64,000 nucleotides of DNA from Mesostigma viride (Eukaryota; Streptophyta; Mesostigmatophyceae; Mesostigmatales; Mesostigmataceae): assembly GCA_009746045.1 (NCBI GenBank), contig RPFO01000065.1:1348424-1412423 (forward strand), written 5' to 3'. Position numbers and translations under genes: made by a program. How positions within the stretch are numbered: position 1 is the stretch's first letter; each line of letters starts with the position of its first letter. Below the pieces are notes generated by a model, which worked only from the letters and a program-made list of their open reading frames with translations, was not told the DNA's origin and searched no databases. Below, piece by piece: positions 10,769 through 20,046 of this stretch.

Positions 10769-12162
10769 AGGGCGAACCTGGGGTGGTGGGGGAGGGGGAG
10801 GGGGGGCCGTGGTGGCCCGGGGGGAGCCGGGGGGGTCCGGGGAACCCCACTGGGTCCAGCCCCAGCGGTGGAGGGGCGGGCAGGGGTGTCTGCCGCCTCT
10901 CTCCTCGCTGCCTCCTCCCGCATGAGACGCTTCATCTCCTTGCGTACCTCATGCTCCCGGAGGGCCGCCTGAAAGGCAGCCTCATCCTCGGGTATGTCAG
11001 GGAGTGGGTCTCCCATGATCATAGCAGGCCGGACAGGACAGTCCGCCTCTTTGCCCTTCCTCGAGCCCAGGGCCAGCAGTCCCTCCTTGTACTGCAAGGG
11101 TTGGGGAGGAGAGGGTTTCTTGCTGGTGGTTTCCAGCGGGGGGGCTTCTTCAGCTACCACCCCATGTTTGGCCAAGATGGCCTCCGTGACCCTGGCTTGG
11201 GTTAGGGAGGACATGGTTTTAAAATGTGCTGACCGAGCAAGCTCGGCCAGGTCTTGACTATCCGCATATTGCATGGGATAGTCAGCGTTTTTGAGGAGGT
11301 CACGTAGCCGCTGAGTGGCCTCGCGGTACGCCTCCGCCATCGCCTGGTGGGTGGCCAGGCGACGGGCGGCCTCCTCTTCATATTCTTGCCGCTTGGCAGC
11401 GAGCCGGAAGGCCGCCTCTCGACGGACCTCCCGGTCGCGCTGCCTCGCTCGGCGTTCTTCATTAGCCACCAGCGCGGCCTGCTCGACCGCCAGGAGCGCT
11501 GGGGTAAGATTGATCTCAGTCTCCCCATCGGGGAGACTGGCAGTGTCGGAGACCTCATCGTCGGACATGGGTTGTCCGCCGATGGGCTCCACGGGTTTCC
11601 GCACCACCCGTGCGAGCTTAATGCTCTCCATGTCCTTCTTCTTGCGAAGAAGGGACGATGGTCGCCCAAGTTGAAGCTCAATGTGGTTGTGTCCCTGGGC
11701 GAAAGGGACATTGAGGTTTGATGTGGCGGGACGAAAGGTAATCGTCCCGTCCGGCGCCACCGAGGCCGTCTGTCGGGGCATAAGCTCCCGAATAGTTGGC
11801 AGCGGGGGGCCGAACTGGGGAGCCTCAGTGGGGTTTACCACCGAGGGCTCCGCAGCCATGGCCGCGCCAGCCGTGGTTGCGGCTGGGGCAGCCGCCGGAG
11901 TCGAGGGTAAGCCGGTCCCCCGAGGGGGAGCCGTCTCGGCCTCCGGCCTCTCAGGAGAGGGGGGTAGGTCGGTCGGCTTTGCAGCCGCCGTCCCCTCGTC
12001 CTGGCAAACATTGTGAGTCTTTTTGTTCTTTTTCTTTTTCTTGGAAATGGCCGCATCGCCAGCCGGCTTCTGGTTGTTGTCTTTGGGCATCCGCCGATCC
12101 TGCCCATCATCATCCTCGTTGTAGGTAAGCTTCTTAGCGACATTCTTGTTCGTGATAGCCAT
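10585..12162 (-). CDS. Copia C upstream ORF with basic patch and coiled coil
   Basis: This 525-codon frame has its ATG 19 bases inside the 5' LTR (12181). Its features are a lysine cluster (ISKKKKKNKKTHN, nuclear-signal-like), Pro/Ala-rich segments and a long charged helix (NEERRARQRDREVRREAAF ... RRLATHQAMAEAYREATQR). The end is Pro-rich and overlaps gag. I recognise no known domain. It may be the N-terminal part of a gag polyprotein reached by -1 frameshift, or a separate accessory ORF like the one in F (42079-45598). The 3' end of the frame (below about 10700) is likely out of register. Confidence 0.65.
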   Translation of the reverse strand: MAITNKNVAKKLTYNEDDDGQDRRMPKDNNQKPAGDAAISKKKKKNKKTHNVCQDEGTAAAKPTDLPPSPERPEAETAPPRGTGLPSTPAAAPAATTAGAAMAAEPSVVNPTEAPQFGPPLPTIRELMPRQTASVAPDGTITFRPATSNLNVPFAQGHNHIELQLGRPSSLLRKKKDMESIKLARVVRKPVEPIGGQPMSDDEVSDTASLPDGETEINLTPALLAVEQAALVANEERRARQRDREVRREAAFRLAAKRQEYEEEAARRLATHQAMAEAYREATQRLRDLLKNADYPMQYADSQDLAELARSAHFKTMSSLTQARVTEAILAKHGVVAEEAPPLETTSKKPSPPQPLQYKEGLLALGSRKGKEADCPVRPAMIMGDPLPDIPEDEAAFQAALREHEVRKEMKRLMREEAARREAADTPARPSTAGAGPSGVPRTPPAPPGPPRPPLPLPHHPRFALWVGAPSPTRGGGQDPRRPWGEVQRCQGHPTSLLRPPPGRGMSWNSSLFSRLSWPHCKTSS

Positions 12163-12180
12163 GGTAGCAAATAAAATTCA

Positions 12181-12653
12181 AGTTAGAATGCGGTGGGATA
12201 TATTGCTTGAGAACACTGAAGGCTGTGAGCAATGAATTGCTTGGTTCATTAGAAAATAGGTTTACCCTTTATCAACGTTCCTCTCACCGGCTGCGCCGCC
12301 AGTGACCGTTGGGTGCAGACCGTTGGCCCGAGGCCACACGATGACAGGTAGCAGTCTAGTCACTGCATCGTGCGATCACAGATCAATGCACGCTGCAGTA
12401 CGGTCCCTATCTAGGATACTCTAGTACCGTCCAATGACAGGACACTACGTATACTGGGTACTGACATCTGTCACGTACCTCAGTACCCAAAGTACCTATC
12501 TAGGGAAACGTATGCGACTCGACTAGCATTCCTATCTGCATAGCCCACGTGGTATTTATATTCACATACCAACGTAGGTTTACAAGGCTTATTCATACGT
12601 TGTATTCACAATGCCTTTGAGACTTAGTCTACAGCAAAGCATGGAGACTAACT
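12181..12653 (-). repeat. 5' LTR of Copia C
   Basis: This 473 bp LTR is identical by eye to 3641-4113. It is flanked outside by CCACC at 12654-12658. The first bases inside it on the minus strand (complement of 12163-12180) would hold the primer binding site, but I could not match a tRNA. Confidence 0.95.
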
Positions 12654-12658
12654 CCACC

Positions 12659-13354
12659 CTCAAACAGCTCCTCTGCCTCGAGTGCCTGTTTGATGATGAC
12701 CTTATAGGCCTTCAGGGTAGAGTGTGGGGCACACATGACCTTTAAAGAGCCACGTGTTGCCTTGTCCAGCCCAGAAACCTTCAGCCAGTTTGTCAGGGCT
12801 ATGTTGTCAGCAACATTAAAGCCATGAGCCCTGCCCTCCTCAACCATTTTGCAATAGTTGAGAAAGTTCTGGATTAGGTCTCCTTTCACCTCCCACCCCT
12901 GGTATTTATCCTGCCAATGGATCCCCACTTTCTTCCGTTGATCCTCTAGCAGCTCCCTTAGTTCTGCCACGTAGATTGCCCAGGCCTTGTTGGCCTTCTT
13001 GCACTCTCTAGTGAGGTCTTTAATCTGATCTGTGCACTTGCCAAAAGTCTGGCTGCCTATCCAGATCCGATAATAGTTTGTACCCCCGTACAAACTTGGA
13101 AACCCCTCTAGTCCCTCCACAAACTCCTCAGCCTGCTTTGGCTTTGAGTCTGAAGTGACAGGTTGCAGTTGATTAACAATAAGGAGACCCTGTGTGGTGA
13201 GATCATATCCAGAGACAGCATGTGTATTATTATTGATAGGTACATTGGTAATCTCTCCGGTAACCCCCACGTCATCTACGTGAGCGGTCCCACTACCTGC
13301 ACCTCCATTATTACCACTGGCTGGGGCACCCTTGCTACGGCGCCTGTCCGCCAT
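12659..13354 (-). pseudogene. Copia A gag, N-terminal part
   Basis: ATG at 13354 opens a frame of 232 codons that is cut by element C and continues in frame at 3640. It matches B gag (15309-16430) at most positions, with differences clustered near ITNVPINNNTHAVSG. The sequence is helical and hydrophilic, as expected for a Copia capsid precursor (KCTDQIKDLTRECKKANKAW; IALTNWLKVSGLDKATRGS). Flanks of the insert show the 5 bp duplication. Confidence 0.85.
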
Positions 13355-13480
13355 GATGTACTACACTAGCTGTGTGTATGGCCCTGAGCTAAGCAGCTTG
13401 TAAAAACAAAAGACAGGTAGATATGTACAATCTGTCAAAAAGCCGCCTGCCCCGGTGCCGACCGCGCCACCATGCCGAAT

Positions 13481-13758
13481 TCAGTCGAGACCACGAAAAT
13501 CACAGTAGTCGTAGTCGTAAATTGGATCGTTGACGATAGGCGCAGGCCCCTCCTGGCCTCGCCCAACCTCAATCGTCACCGGAGTTTCGATGACTATGGG
13601 GTCCAACCGGCGGCCCGTCGCCGGATCAATGCGGCGGCGACGGCGGCGGGTGACGATGCGGAGCGGGTTGGTAAGAATCGTTAGAAAATCCCACCCGTCC
13701 GGCGCCCACTCTCGCAAAGCAGACAAGAACGCGACAAGGTTGAGCAGCAATTGCCGCT
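13481..13758 (-). pseudogene. Copia A ORF0, C-terminal part
   Basis: This continues 21614-22121 after the B insertion. The codon spanning the junction completes RTRERQ, matching RSRERQ in B ORF0. The end is LVAFLSALREW followed by an Arg-rich run and YDYDYCDFRGLD before the stop. The full A protein would be 261 residues. No known domain is recognised. Confidence 0.75.
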
Positions 13759-14372
13759 AGTTAACGTAAAGGATTTACGTTAGATGGATAGAGATTGTTA
13801 CGCTCTTTCCAACGGCACCTTGAACGCCTCATTTGGTTAAGGAACGTAAAAGTTATGACGTTTCCTAGGCTGTGCCGACAGTACCCGGCGCGCCACTGTG
13901 GGCGCGTACGGACACAGGATGTACAAGTGTCACTATGATAGTCCGCAGGACGTTGACAGGACTTGTACAGGACTTGATGGTCAATTGATAGGTAGGCGCG
14001 CTGTAGCGCGCCAGGACCTATGAGACAATTGATGCTGAGCAGTGTACGGATAAGTCCACAGGACTAGCCGTATGGACAATTGATAGATCTGCGCGCCAAA
14101 GGCGTGCCAGAGTCTGTGTAATCAATTGATTGACAGTTCAGCTGTGACAGTGCAGCTGAATACTTGGACGCGTCCCTAGCAACCTATATGTGTGACTTGG
14201 TAGCTCTAGGACGCTAGTTCTTGCGTGCACGTTCTCTTGGCACTGCGACCCTGTCGCCTGTGCTGCGGGCAGTCTTGGAAGTGACGTGACTTACGTCTGT
14301 GTTCCTTATTCTTAATAAAGGCAACATTCCTGCAAGAACCATGGCGGAATTCAGGGCAACTCTCTCACAACT
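13759..14372 (+). repeat. 5' LTR of Copia B
   Basis: The first bases form a hairpin (AACGTAAA-GGA-TTTACGTT). U3 carries several CAATTGAT motifs and a GGCGCGC-TGTA-GCGCGCC hairpin near 14003. AATAAA at 14314-14319, 53 bases before the LTR end, is a plausible polyadenylation signal. The sequence after the LTR (CGTATTAC) is shared with A and is the likely primer site. Confidence 0.93.
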
Positions 14373-14396
14373 CGTATTACTCGCCTTTTCTCGAAC

Positions 14397-15146
14397 ATGC
14401 CAAATTCTGAGGAATTCCGCATTCCTACCGACGAGGAGGTAGCTGCTCCGCCGGCTGATCCATTACCGGCTCCGCGTCGGCCTGCGCCAAGGCCGGCTGC
14501 TCCATCGTGGCAAGTTTTGCTTGACGAAGTCACGATCTCCCTTGACGAACTCCATCGTCGTCAGCGAGCAGCACTCCCATTGCTCGGGGATTTTCCCGAG
14601 GACCCCCAACTGCCGCAGCTGGTGCCGGCCATTCGTGGGCCGTTGGACCAAATTCGAAACATTCTTTCGCAATTTACGGTCCAGGTCCGTGGCGGCTTGC
14701 GGTCGGTGACCGAAGTCACCACCGCTATCGAGGAGGTGGACAACGCCATTTCCTCGCTGACCGGATACCAGCGGAATTTACAAAACTGGGCATCGACGCG
14801 CACGGGGGGAGCGCCGGTGGTCACCACGAATTTATTTCAAGACCTCGCATTGCTGTCGCTGCTTACACGCGGCGTGCGCAGTCGAGAGCGACAGGTCCTC
14901 ATCAACCTGGTCGCCTTTCTCGCAGCCTTGCGCGAGTGGATTCCCGCAGGCTGGGAGTTGCTTTTAATTTTTACTCATCCTCTGCGCCTCGTCGCGCGTC
15001 GGCGAATTGCAATTTTCGAGCCGACGCAAAACCCGGCGAACACACCGGTGTTGATTCATACCGGTGCAGGTCCGGCTCACACGCCGGACATGGAGGATCC
15101 AGAGTACACCTATCAGTACTGTGATTTTCGCGGCCTCGACTACTGA
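14397..15146 (+). CDS. Copia B ORF0, unknown protein upstream of gag
   Basis: This 249-residue frame starts 25 bases after the 5' LTR and ends 160 bases before gag. The N-terminus is Pro-rich and acidic; the middle is helical (EEVDNAISSLTGYQRNLQNW); then TTNLFQDLALLSLLTRGVRSRER, a hydrophobic segment (LVAFLAALREWIPAGWELL), an Arg-rich stretch and the end QYCDFRGLDY. A has a homologue at the same place, only about half identical yet free of frame breaks. That suggests a constrained protein. I know no match; a particle, RNA-binding or membrane role would be guesswork. Confidence 0.78.
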   Translation: MPNSEEFRIPTDEEVAAPPADPLPAPRRPAPRPAAPSWQVLLDEVTISLDELHRRQRAALPLLGDFPEDPQLPQLVPAIRGPLDQIRNILSQFTVQVRGGLRSVTEVTTAIEEVDNAISSLTGYQRNLQNWASTRTGGAPVVTTNLFQDLALLSLLTRGVRSRERQVLINLVAFLAALREWIPAGWELLLIFTHPLRLVARRRIAIFEPTQNPANTPVLIHTGAGPAHTPDMEDPEYTYQYCDFRGLDY

Positions 15147-15308
15147 GTAAATCGGCCCGTTTTCCAGTGCTCGTCGGCATTTTGTCGACTTCTCAGCGGC
15201 GATTCGCGGGGGCGGCGGCGACACCGGCGCAGGCGGCAATTGAGACAGTTTTGTACATACTTTATTTTGCTGCTTTGCTCAGGTGTTTTGGACAGCTTGT
15301 AGTGCATC

Positions 15309-16430
15309 ATGGCAGACGGGCGCCGTAGCAAAGGTGCCCCAGCCAGTGGAAATAATGGTGGTGCTGGTAGTGGGACAGCTCACGTAGATGACGTGGGTGT
15401 CACCGGGGAAATTACCAATGTACATCACAACCCTAATAATTCACAAGCTGTTCATGGTTTTGATCTCACCACACAGGGTCTTTTAATTGTTAATCAGCTG
15501 CAACCTGTTACCTCAGACTCCAAGCCTAAGCAGGCTGAAGAGTTTGTGGAAGGATTGGAAGGGTTCCCTAGCTTGTACGGTGGTACAAATTCCTATCAGA
15601 TCTGGATAGGGAGTAGCACTTTTGGCAAGTGTACTGACCAGATTAAGGACCTGACCAGGGAGTGCAAGAAGGCCAATAAGGCCTGGGCGCTGTACGTAGC
15701 TGAGCTGAAGGAGCTGCTGGAAGACCAACGCAAGAAGGTCGGCATCCATTGGCAAGACAAGTATCAAGGGTGGGAGGTCAAAGGAGACCTTATCCAGAAC
15801 TTCCTCAACTATTGTAAAATGGTTGAGGAGGGCAGGGCTCATGGCTTCAATGTTGCTGACAACATAGCCCTGACAAACTGGCTCAAGGTTTCTGGGCTGG
15901 ACAAGGCTACACGTGGCTCTTTAAAGGTCATGTGTGCCCCACACTCAACCCTCAAGGCCTACAAGGTCATAATCAAACAATCACTCGAGGCAGAGGAGCT
16001 GTTTGAGGGTGGAGTGCCAGCAGTGAAGGCTACCCAGGCAGGTGGGCGTACCCAGGGGGGCTCCAAATCGTCTGAGGCTGACAGAAGCCAAGGAGGGCGT
16101 AGGGGCAACCACAACAAGCGGAAGGCCAATCATTCACCCGACCCTGACGGGAGGTCACACTCCAAGTCGGTGTTCAGGCGGGTGGGTGGTCAGCCCAAGC
16201 AGGGCAACGCATCTGACAACGGGGGCAGTGGCCAGGGCAAGTCAAAGATCCAATGCTACCTGTGCAAGGGGTGGGGGCACATCAAGAAGGAGTGTCCCAG
16301 CTTCAAGAAGACCCAGGGCCAGGGCAGCAACAAGAATAACAACAACAAAAACAACAACAACAAAGTCCCAGGCAGGCCAGCCTTCAAAGGGCAGTCAGCA
16401 AGAAGACAACAAGGAGCAGTGACTGTCTGA
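15309..16430 (+). CDS. Copia B gag
   Basis: The 373-residue gag begins MADGRRSKGAP after an upstream non-coding gap. Helical capsid-like blocks are followed by a Ser/Arg/Gly-rich linker and a CCHC knuckle (CYLCKGWGHIKKEC). The Asn-rich tract after the knuckle is followed by a frame different from A, where the last residues read ENKEQ; the alternative B frame at 16360-16422 has the A-like end. Pol starts 133 bases further on in the same frame after stops. Confidence 0.88.
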   Translation: MADGRRSKGAPASGNNGGAGSGTAHVDDVGVTGEITNVHHNPNNSQAVHGFDLTTQGLLIVNQLQPVTSDSKPKQAEEFVEGLEGFPSLYGGTNSYQIWIGSSTFGKCTDQIKDLTRECKKANKAWALYVAELKELLEDQRKKVGIHWQDKYQGWEVKGDLIQNFLNYCKMVEEGRAHGFNVADNIALTNWLKVSGLDKATRGSLKVMCAPHSTLKAYKVIIKQSLEAEELFEGGVPAVKATQAGGRTQGGSKSSEADRSQGGRRGNHNKRKANHSPDPDGRSHSKSVFRRVGGQPKQGNASDNGGSGQGKSKIQCYLCKGWGHIKKECPSFKKTQGQGSNKNNNNKNNNNKVPGRPAFKGQSARRQQGAVTV

Positions 16431-16562
16431 GGCAACCCCTACACACCTTAATTCACCCAGGGGGAGGCCAGGTGCTCCAATGCAGATTTTATATCTGGGC
16501 AACAAGAGGGTGATCTCCAGGTTCAGGGTGGCCCCAGGTCACCTGGAGAGGTACAGGTTCCT

Positions 16563-18284
16563 ATGAAGACGTCCTTGACAGCTGGTGCAGCTGTAAGAAT
16601 GTCTGACCCCATGCATCCTCGTGCTGGGCACGAGGGTGGACCTCTCATTTTGAGAGAAACCAATGTACAACCACAGAGGGGTGTGAAGGCCTCTGGTGGT
16701 ATGCATGTGGTCCCTGCTGGCGGTCCAGGTGTTGGGCATGAGCAGGGTGACTCAGGCTCTGAGTCAGAACAGGATGGAAGTCAGCATGGTGATGCTGGAC
16801 AACCTGACAGCACAGTCCTGACTGTGCCAGGGACTGCTTCCTCTGTGTACCAGGAGTTGGGTGCCCGAATCCACAACATGTTTGGGCATGCCACTTCTCT
16901 GTCAAACAACTTTGCCTTCCGTATGGGCAGGGCACCCCTTCTCAAGGCGTGTCAGCAAGCTGCCTCACGGTGTAAGTGCCAGTTGTCCTCCAACAAGCCC
17001 AGGAAATCACATGCCAAAGCTCTACCTCAGAGCATTGGTGATCTGCAGTGTGATATCCAACACATCAGGGGCATGCAACTGTTGGTGTGCGTGGACAGGT
17101 ACACAAAATACAAGGTGCTAGAGCATTTACCTTCTATGAAGAACAGGTACTTGCTGGCTGCCCTGCAGAATGTAAGAGCCAAGTTTCCTACCACAAGGAT
17201 CCAGGTGGACATGCAGTTTCAGCATCTCAAGGGTGATCCCACCCTTCCTGAGTTGCTGGTTACACCTAGGGAGGCTCATGGGCAGCAGGGTGCTATAGAG
17301 AGGGCAATCCAGGAGGTCAAGAAATTGATCATCTCTGAAGACTGGGTACCCTTGTCTGCACCTGCACTTGTCAGGAGTGCATGGCTGAGGAACGTGGAGC
17401 AGCAGCTGAACAGCAGGGTTAACTTCTACTATGATGGAGTTGCTGTCAGCCCAATGGGTCTATATCATGGCCTGTGCCCACCACATGTGCTGGAGGGCTG
17501 GAAACATGCTGCACATGTCACCTTTGCCAAGCTGAGGGAGAAGGACCGGGGTTGGAAGATGCTGGAGCCACAAGTGGGTCAGAAGGTCCTAGCTTGGAAG
17601 GAACCTAGCCTTTATGGCAAACGTGGTAGCTGGAGTCCTGGGGTGGTTACCCAGGTTGATGAAGCTAGCCACGCATGCTTGGTCAGCATGGAGGACGAAC
17701 CAAAGCATGTGCACCGGCTGAGTTGGTCATATGTCAAGCCTAACCTGATGAATGAGGGCAGTCAGGCACAAGGCTCACAGGATCTGCAGGATTTTCAGGT
17801 CCCAAGTGACATCACTGACGCAACGACCACATCTGTTGCAGGGGAATCTGTCAGCCCTGGCCAGGTTGCAGAGGTACTTGTTGAACAGGCTGCAAGGTCA
17901 ACAGCTGGGGAGTCAACTGTCAAGCCCAAGGCTCTAACCAAGCCCAGGGGGACAAGTTTGGCTGGATTGATTGGGGCTCTACAAAGAGCCAAGAAGCAGC
18001 CCAAGGTAGCCAAGCTCAGGTGGCATGGCAATCTGGGGCTGGACACTGCCTTAGAGGTAGACACTAATTCTCAGGTTTCCATCATTGGGACCAGAGCTGC
18101 AGCAGGGTACAGCATGACTGAACCCAGCTATCAGTTTGTGTCTGACTTCAGTGGCGGGGTACACGTGAAGGTACTGGGTGAGGTATCTATTCCTATCCTT
18201 GGACAGGACACTGCATTTTGTGTCTTGGAGGGCTATCAGGACCTGCTCTTCTGGGGCAGAATTTCCTATGCCAGGATGGGGTAG
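16563..18284 (+). CDS. Copia B pol: integrase then retropepsin-like domain
   Basis: ATG 16563 opens 573 codons. An acidic Gly/Ser leader precedes the integrase: zinc residues in NMFGHATSL and SRCKCQ, catalytic Asp in QCDIQHI and QVDMQFQ, Glu in QQGAIERAI, then a basic C-terminal part (KVLAWKEPSLYGKRGSW). About 180 residues later comes LEVDTNSQVSIIG with a flap-like and ILG-like continuation (GEVSIPILGQDTAF, then ALLGQNF in the next frame). The one-base loss near 18238 shifts the last protease residues into the RT frame. Asn replaces the usual Gly of the DTG motif. Confidence 0.85.
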   Translation: MKTSLTAGAAVRMSDPMHPRAGHEGGPLILRETNVQPQRGVKASGGMHVVPAGGPGVGHEQGDSGSESEQDGSQHGDAGQPDSTVLTVPGTASSVYQELGARIHNMFGHATSLSNNFAFRMGRAPLLKACQQAASRCKCQLSSNKPRKSHAKALPQSIGDLQCDIQHIRGMQLLVCVDRYTKYKVLEHLPSMKNRYLLAALQNVRAKFPTTRIQVDMQFQHLKGDPTLPELLVTPREAHGQQGAIERAIQEVKKLIISEDWVPLSAPALVRSAWLRNVEQQLNSRVNFYYDGVAVSPMGLYHGLCPPHVLEGWKHAAHVTFAKLREKDRGWKMLEPQVGQKVLAWKEPSLYGKRGSWSPGVVTQVDEASHACLVSMEDEPKHVHRLSWSYVKPNLMNEGSQAQGSQDLQDFQVPSDITDATTTSVAGESVSPGQVAEVLVEQAARSTAGESTVKPKALTKPRGTSLAGLIGALQRAKKQPKVAKLRWHGNLGLDTALEVDTNSQVSIIGTRAAAGYSMTEPSYQFVSDFSGGVHVKVLGEVSIPILGQDTAFCVLEGYQDLLFWGRISYARMG

Positions 18285-19390
18285 TGATCACGTCCTCTCT
18301 CCTGACTAAGGAAGGGGCTGGTCAGGTCCCACTGATTAATTTCAGGACCACTCACCTATCACGTGCAGTAACCAGGACGGTTAAGCGTGTGCAAGTGTGC
18401 CAGGGGCAGGAGCCCTTGGTTGATGACCTCATACTGCCAGCTGCTAGTCATCCAAGCAGTTTGGGCATTGGTCCTCACTCACTTGCTGGACACAGCCCTA
18501 TCAACTACCAAGGCCTGGTGAAGCTCATGTCCTCTCCCATTATGTGTCCCCAGGTCACACTGGGTCTGATTAAATCTGGGGAGGACTGGATCTCCAAGAA
18601 ATGCGTGGAACCTGTCAATGACCTGCCTCCTGCACGACGTCTACTCAAGCTCAAGTTTGTCATCAAGATGAAGGAGGTGGACGGGGTCAAGGTACCACAT
18701 GTCAGGCCAGTGCTGAATGAGTTCAAGGGTACTGGTGAGTGCACTGCTGAGGAGTTGTATACCCCTGGCATGCTGCATGACACTTGGAGGCTGCTGCTGT
18801 GTGTATTTCTAGGCCTTCTCAACAAGGGCTTGGACTATGGCTCAGTGGTGGTAGACTTCAAGAGGGCATTTCTGGAGGGGGATGCAGATGTGGCACAGGA
18901 AAAGTGGGAGGGCAAGACGCCTTTCTATGTCAGGGTGCCTGCTGTATGGAAAAGGGACATTCACACTGAGTTCCTTAAAATCCTCAAGGGCCTGGAGGGC
19001 CTGAGGTCAAGTCCAATAATCTGGAGGGAGACTCTCAACCGTTTCCTGAAGGAGCATTGCAACTTGAAGGTCTCTCCTGTAGACCCCTGTCTGTTTCTGG
19101 GGCAATGGGAAGGCCTACCAGTGTATGCTTCGCTGCACGGGGATGACCTACATCTGATAGCTCCCACGTCGTGGCTTAAGGAGCTGATCTCCATCATTAA
19201 GTCCAAGTTTCCTCTGGGTAGGGAGCAATGGCAGGTGGAGAATGAGCCTCTGCTGTTTGTGGGCATGGAGGCCACACTGGTGAAGAAGGGGGGGAGTGGC
19301 GTATGCTGCTGGTGGGGGGCAATGATTATCAAGAGACCCTCATTAGCAAGCTTCCTCCAGTCATCACACAGGCACTGTGTCCCATGGTGA
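18218..19390 (+). CDS. Copia B reverse transcriptase
   Basis: The frame takes over from the protease at the shift and carries the RT: fingers (RLLKLKFVIKMKEVDG), motif A (VVVDFKRAFLEGD) and motif C (ASLHGDDLHL). The last 20 codons after the run of seven G at 19289-19295 are out of register; RNase H continues in the frame from 19303. The enzyme copies element RNA into cDNA. It lacks the Tyr of the YVDD box, as do the other two Copia families here. Confidence 0.88.
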   Translation: MCLGGLSGPALLGQNFLCQDGVVITSSLLTKEGAGQVPLINFRTTHLSRAVTRTVKRVQVCQGQEPLVDDLILPAASHPSSLGIGPHSLAGHSPINYQGLVKLMSSPIMCPQVTLGLIKSGEDWISKKCVEPVNDLPPARRLLKLKFVIKMKEVDGVKVPHVRPVLNEFKGTGECTAEELYTPGMLHDTWRLLLCVFLGLLNKGLDYGSVVVDFKRAFLEGDADVAQEKWEGKTPFYVRVPAVWKRDIHTEFLKILKGLEGLRSSPIIWRETLNRFLKEHCNLKVSPVDPCLFLGQWEGLPVYASLHGDDLHLIAPTSWLKELISIIKSKFPLGREQWQVENEPLLFVGMEATLVKKGGSGVCCWWGAMIIKRPSLASFLQSSHRHCVPW

Positions 19391-20046
19391 GGGGCATGGT
19401 TGCTTGGGTGGCAGGCATTTCCAGGCCAGACCTTATGGTCATAGCCAGGTTGCCTGATGACATGCTGGTGGAGCTAGGGTCTGCCAAGGTGGCTGATCAG
19501 GTCAGGGCTTCATCTGGCATTCTGTTGTCTGCAGTGGATTTATCACAACCCATTTGCATGGAGCTGTATGTGGATAGCTCAATGGACAGCAGGCAGGTCT
19601 CCAAGGTCAGGGGCAGGGCTGCAGGGCTCTTTGTGCTCAGACAGGAAGGCCTGGGGAGTTTGGTGAGCTGGTTTAGTCGCCTGCACAAACGGGTGGCTGT
19701 CAGCAGTGATGTGGCAGAATGCAGGGCTATTTGTGAAGGCATTCACACAAGCCTTTATCTGAAGGAGTTGCTTCATCAGATGACTTCTAACACTCCTTGG
19801 CCACTTCAGGTTACCACTCTTCTAAAAACAGACTCCATGGGGATGGTGCAGTTTGTGCACAGGCAGATGGCCAGAAGTAGGGACTTGGATTATCTCCTTC
19901 TTAAGGAATTGTCCTCCTTGGCCAATATTGAGCATATCCCTGGGGTTGACAATCCTGCTGATGCTTTGACCAAGCTAGTGCAGAAGGCAGCAGTGCAATA
20001 CAAGGTTCTTCAGTCTCTGATGGACCCATCTCAGCAAGCTGTCTAA
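19303..20046 (+). CDS. Copia B RNase H
   Basis: This frame continues pol after the G-run shift. It includes the RT connection (LCPMVRGMVAWVAGISRPDLM) and RNase H with acidic residues in LYVDSSMDSR, VAECRAICEG, LKTDSMGMV and VDNPADALTK. The stop at 20046 is followed by about 950 bp of 3' UTR. It removes RNA from the hybrid during cDNA synthesis. Confidence 0.87.
   Translation: MLLVGGNDYQETLISKLPPVITQALCPMVRGMVAWVAGISRPDLMVIARLPDDMLVELGSAKVADQVRASSGILLSAVDLSQPICMELYVDSSMDSRQVSKVRGRAAGLFVLRQEGLGSLVSWFSRLHKRVAVSSDVAECRAICEGIHTSLYLKELLHQMTSNTPWPLQVTTLLKTDSMGMVQFVHRQMARSRDLDYLLLKELSSLANIEHIPGVDNPADALTKLVQKAAVQYKVLQSLMDPSQQAV

Larger units (their letters stand above)
3641..12653 (-). mobile_element. 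Copia LTR retrotransposon C, inserted in gag of A
   Basis: The element is bounded by two 473 bp LTRs that look identical base for base, so insertion is recent. The target duplication is CCACC (3636-3640 and 12654-12658). LTR ends are AGTTAG...CTAACT, a perfect 6 bp inverted repeat and not TG...CA. Minus-strand order is coiled-coil ORF, gag, zinc knuckle, integrase, retropepsin-like domain, RT, RNase H. The pol frame is open from 9310 to 5018 once LINE D is removed. It is a different family from A/B, with gag and pol homologous to but diverged from element F. Confidence 0.95.
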
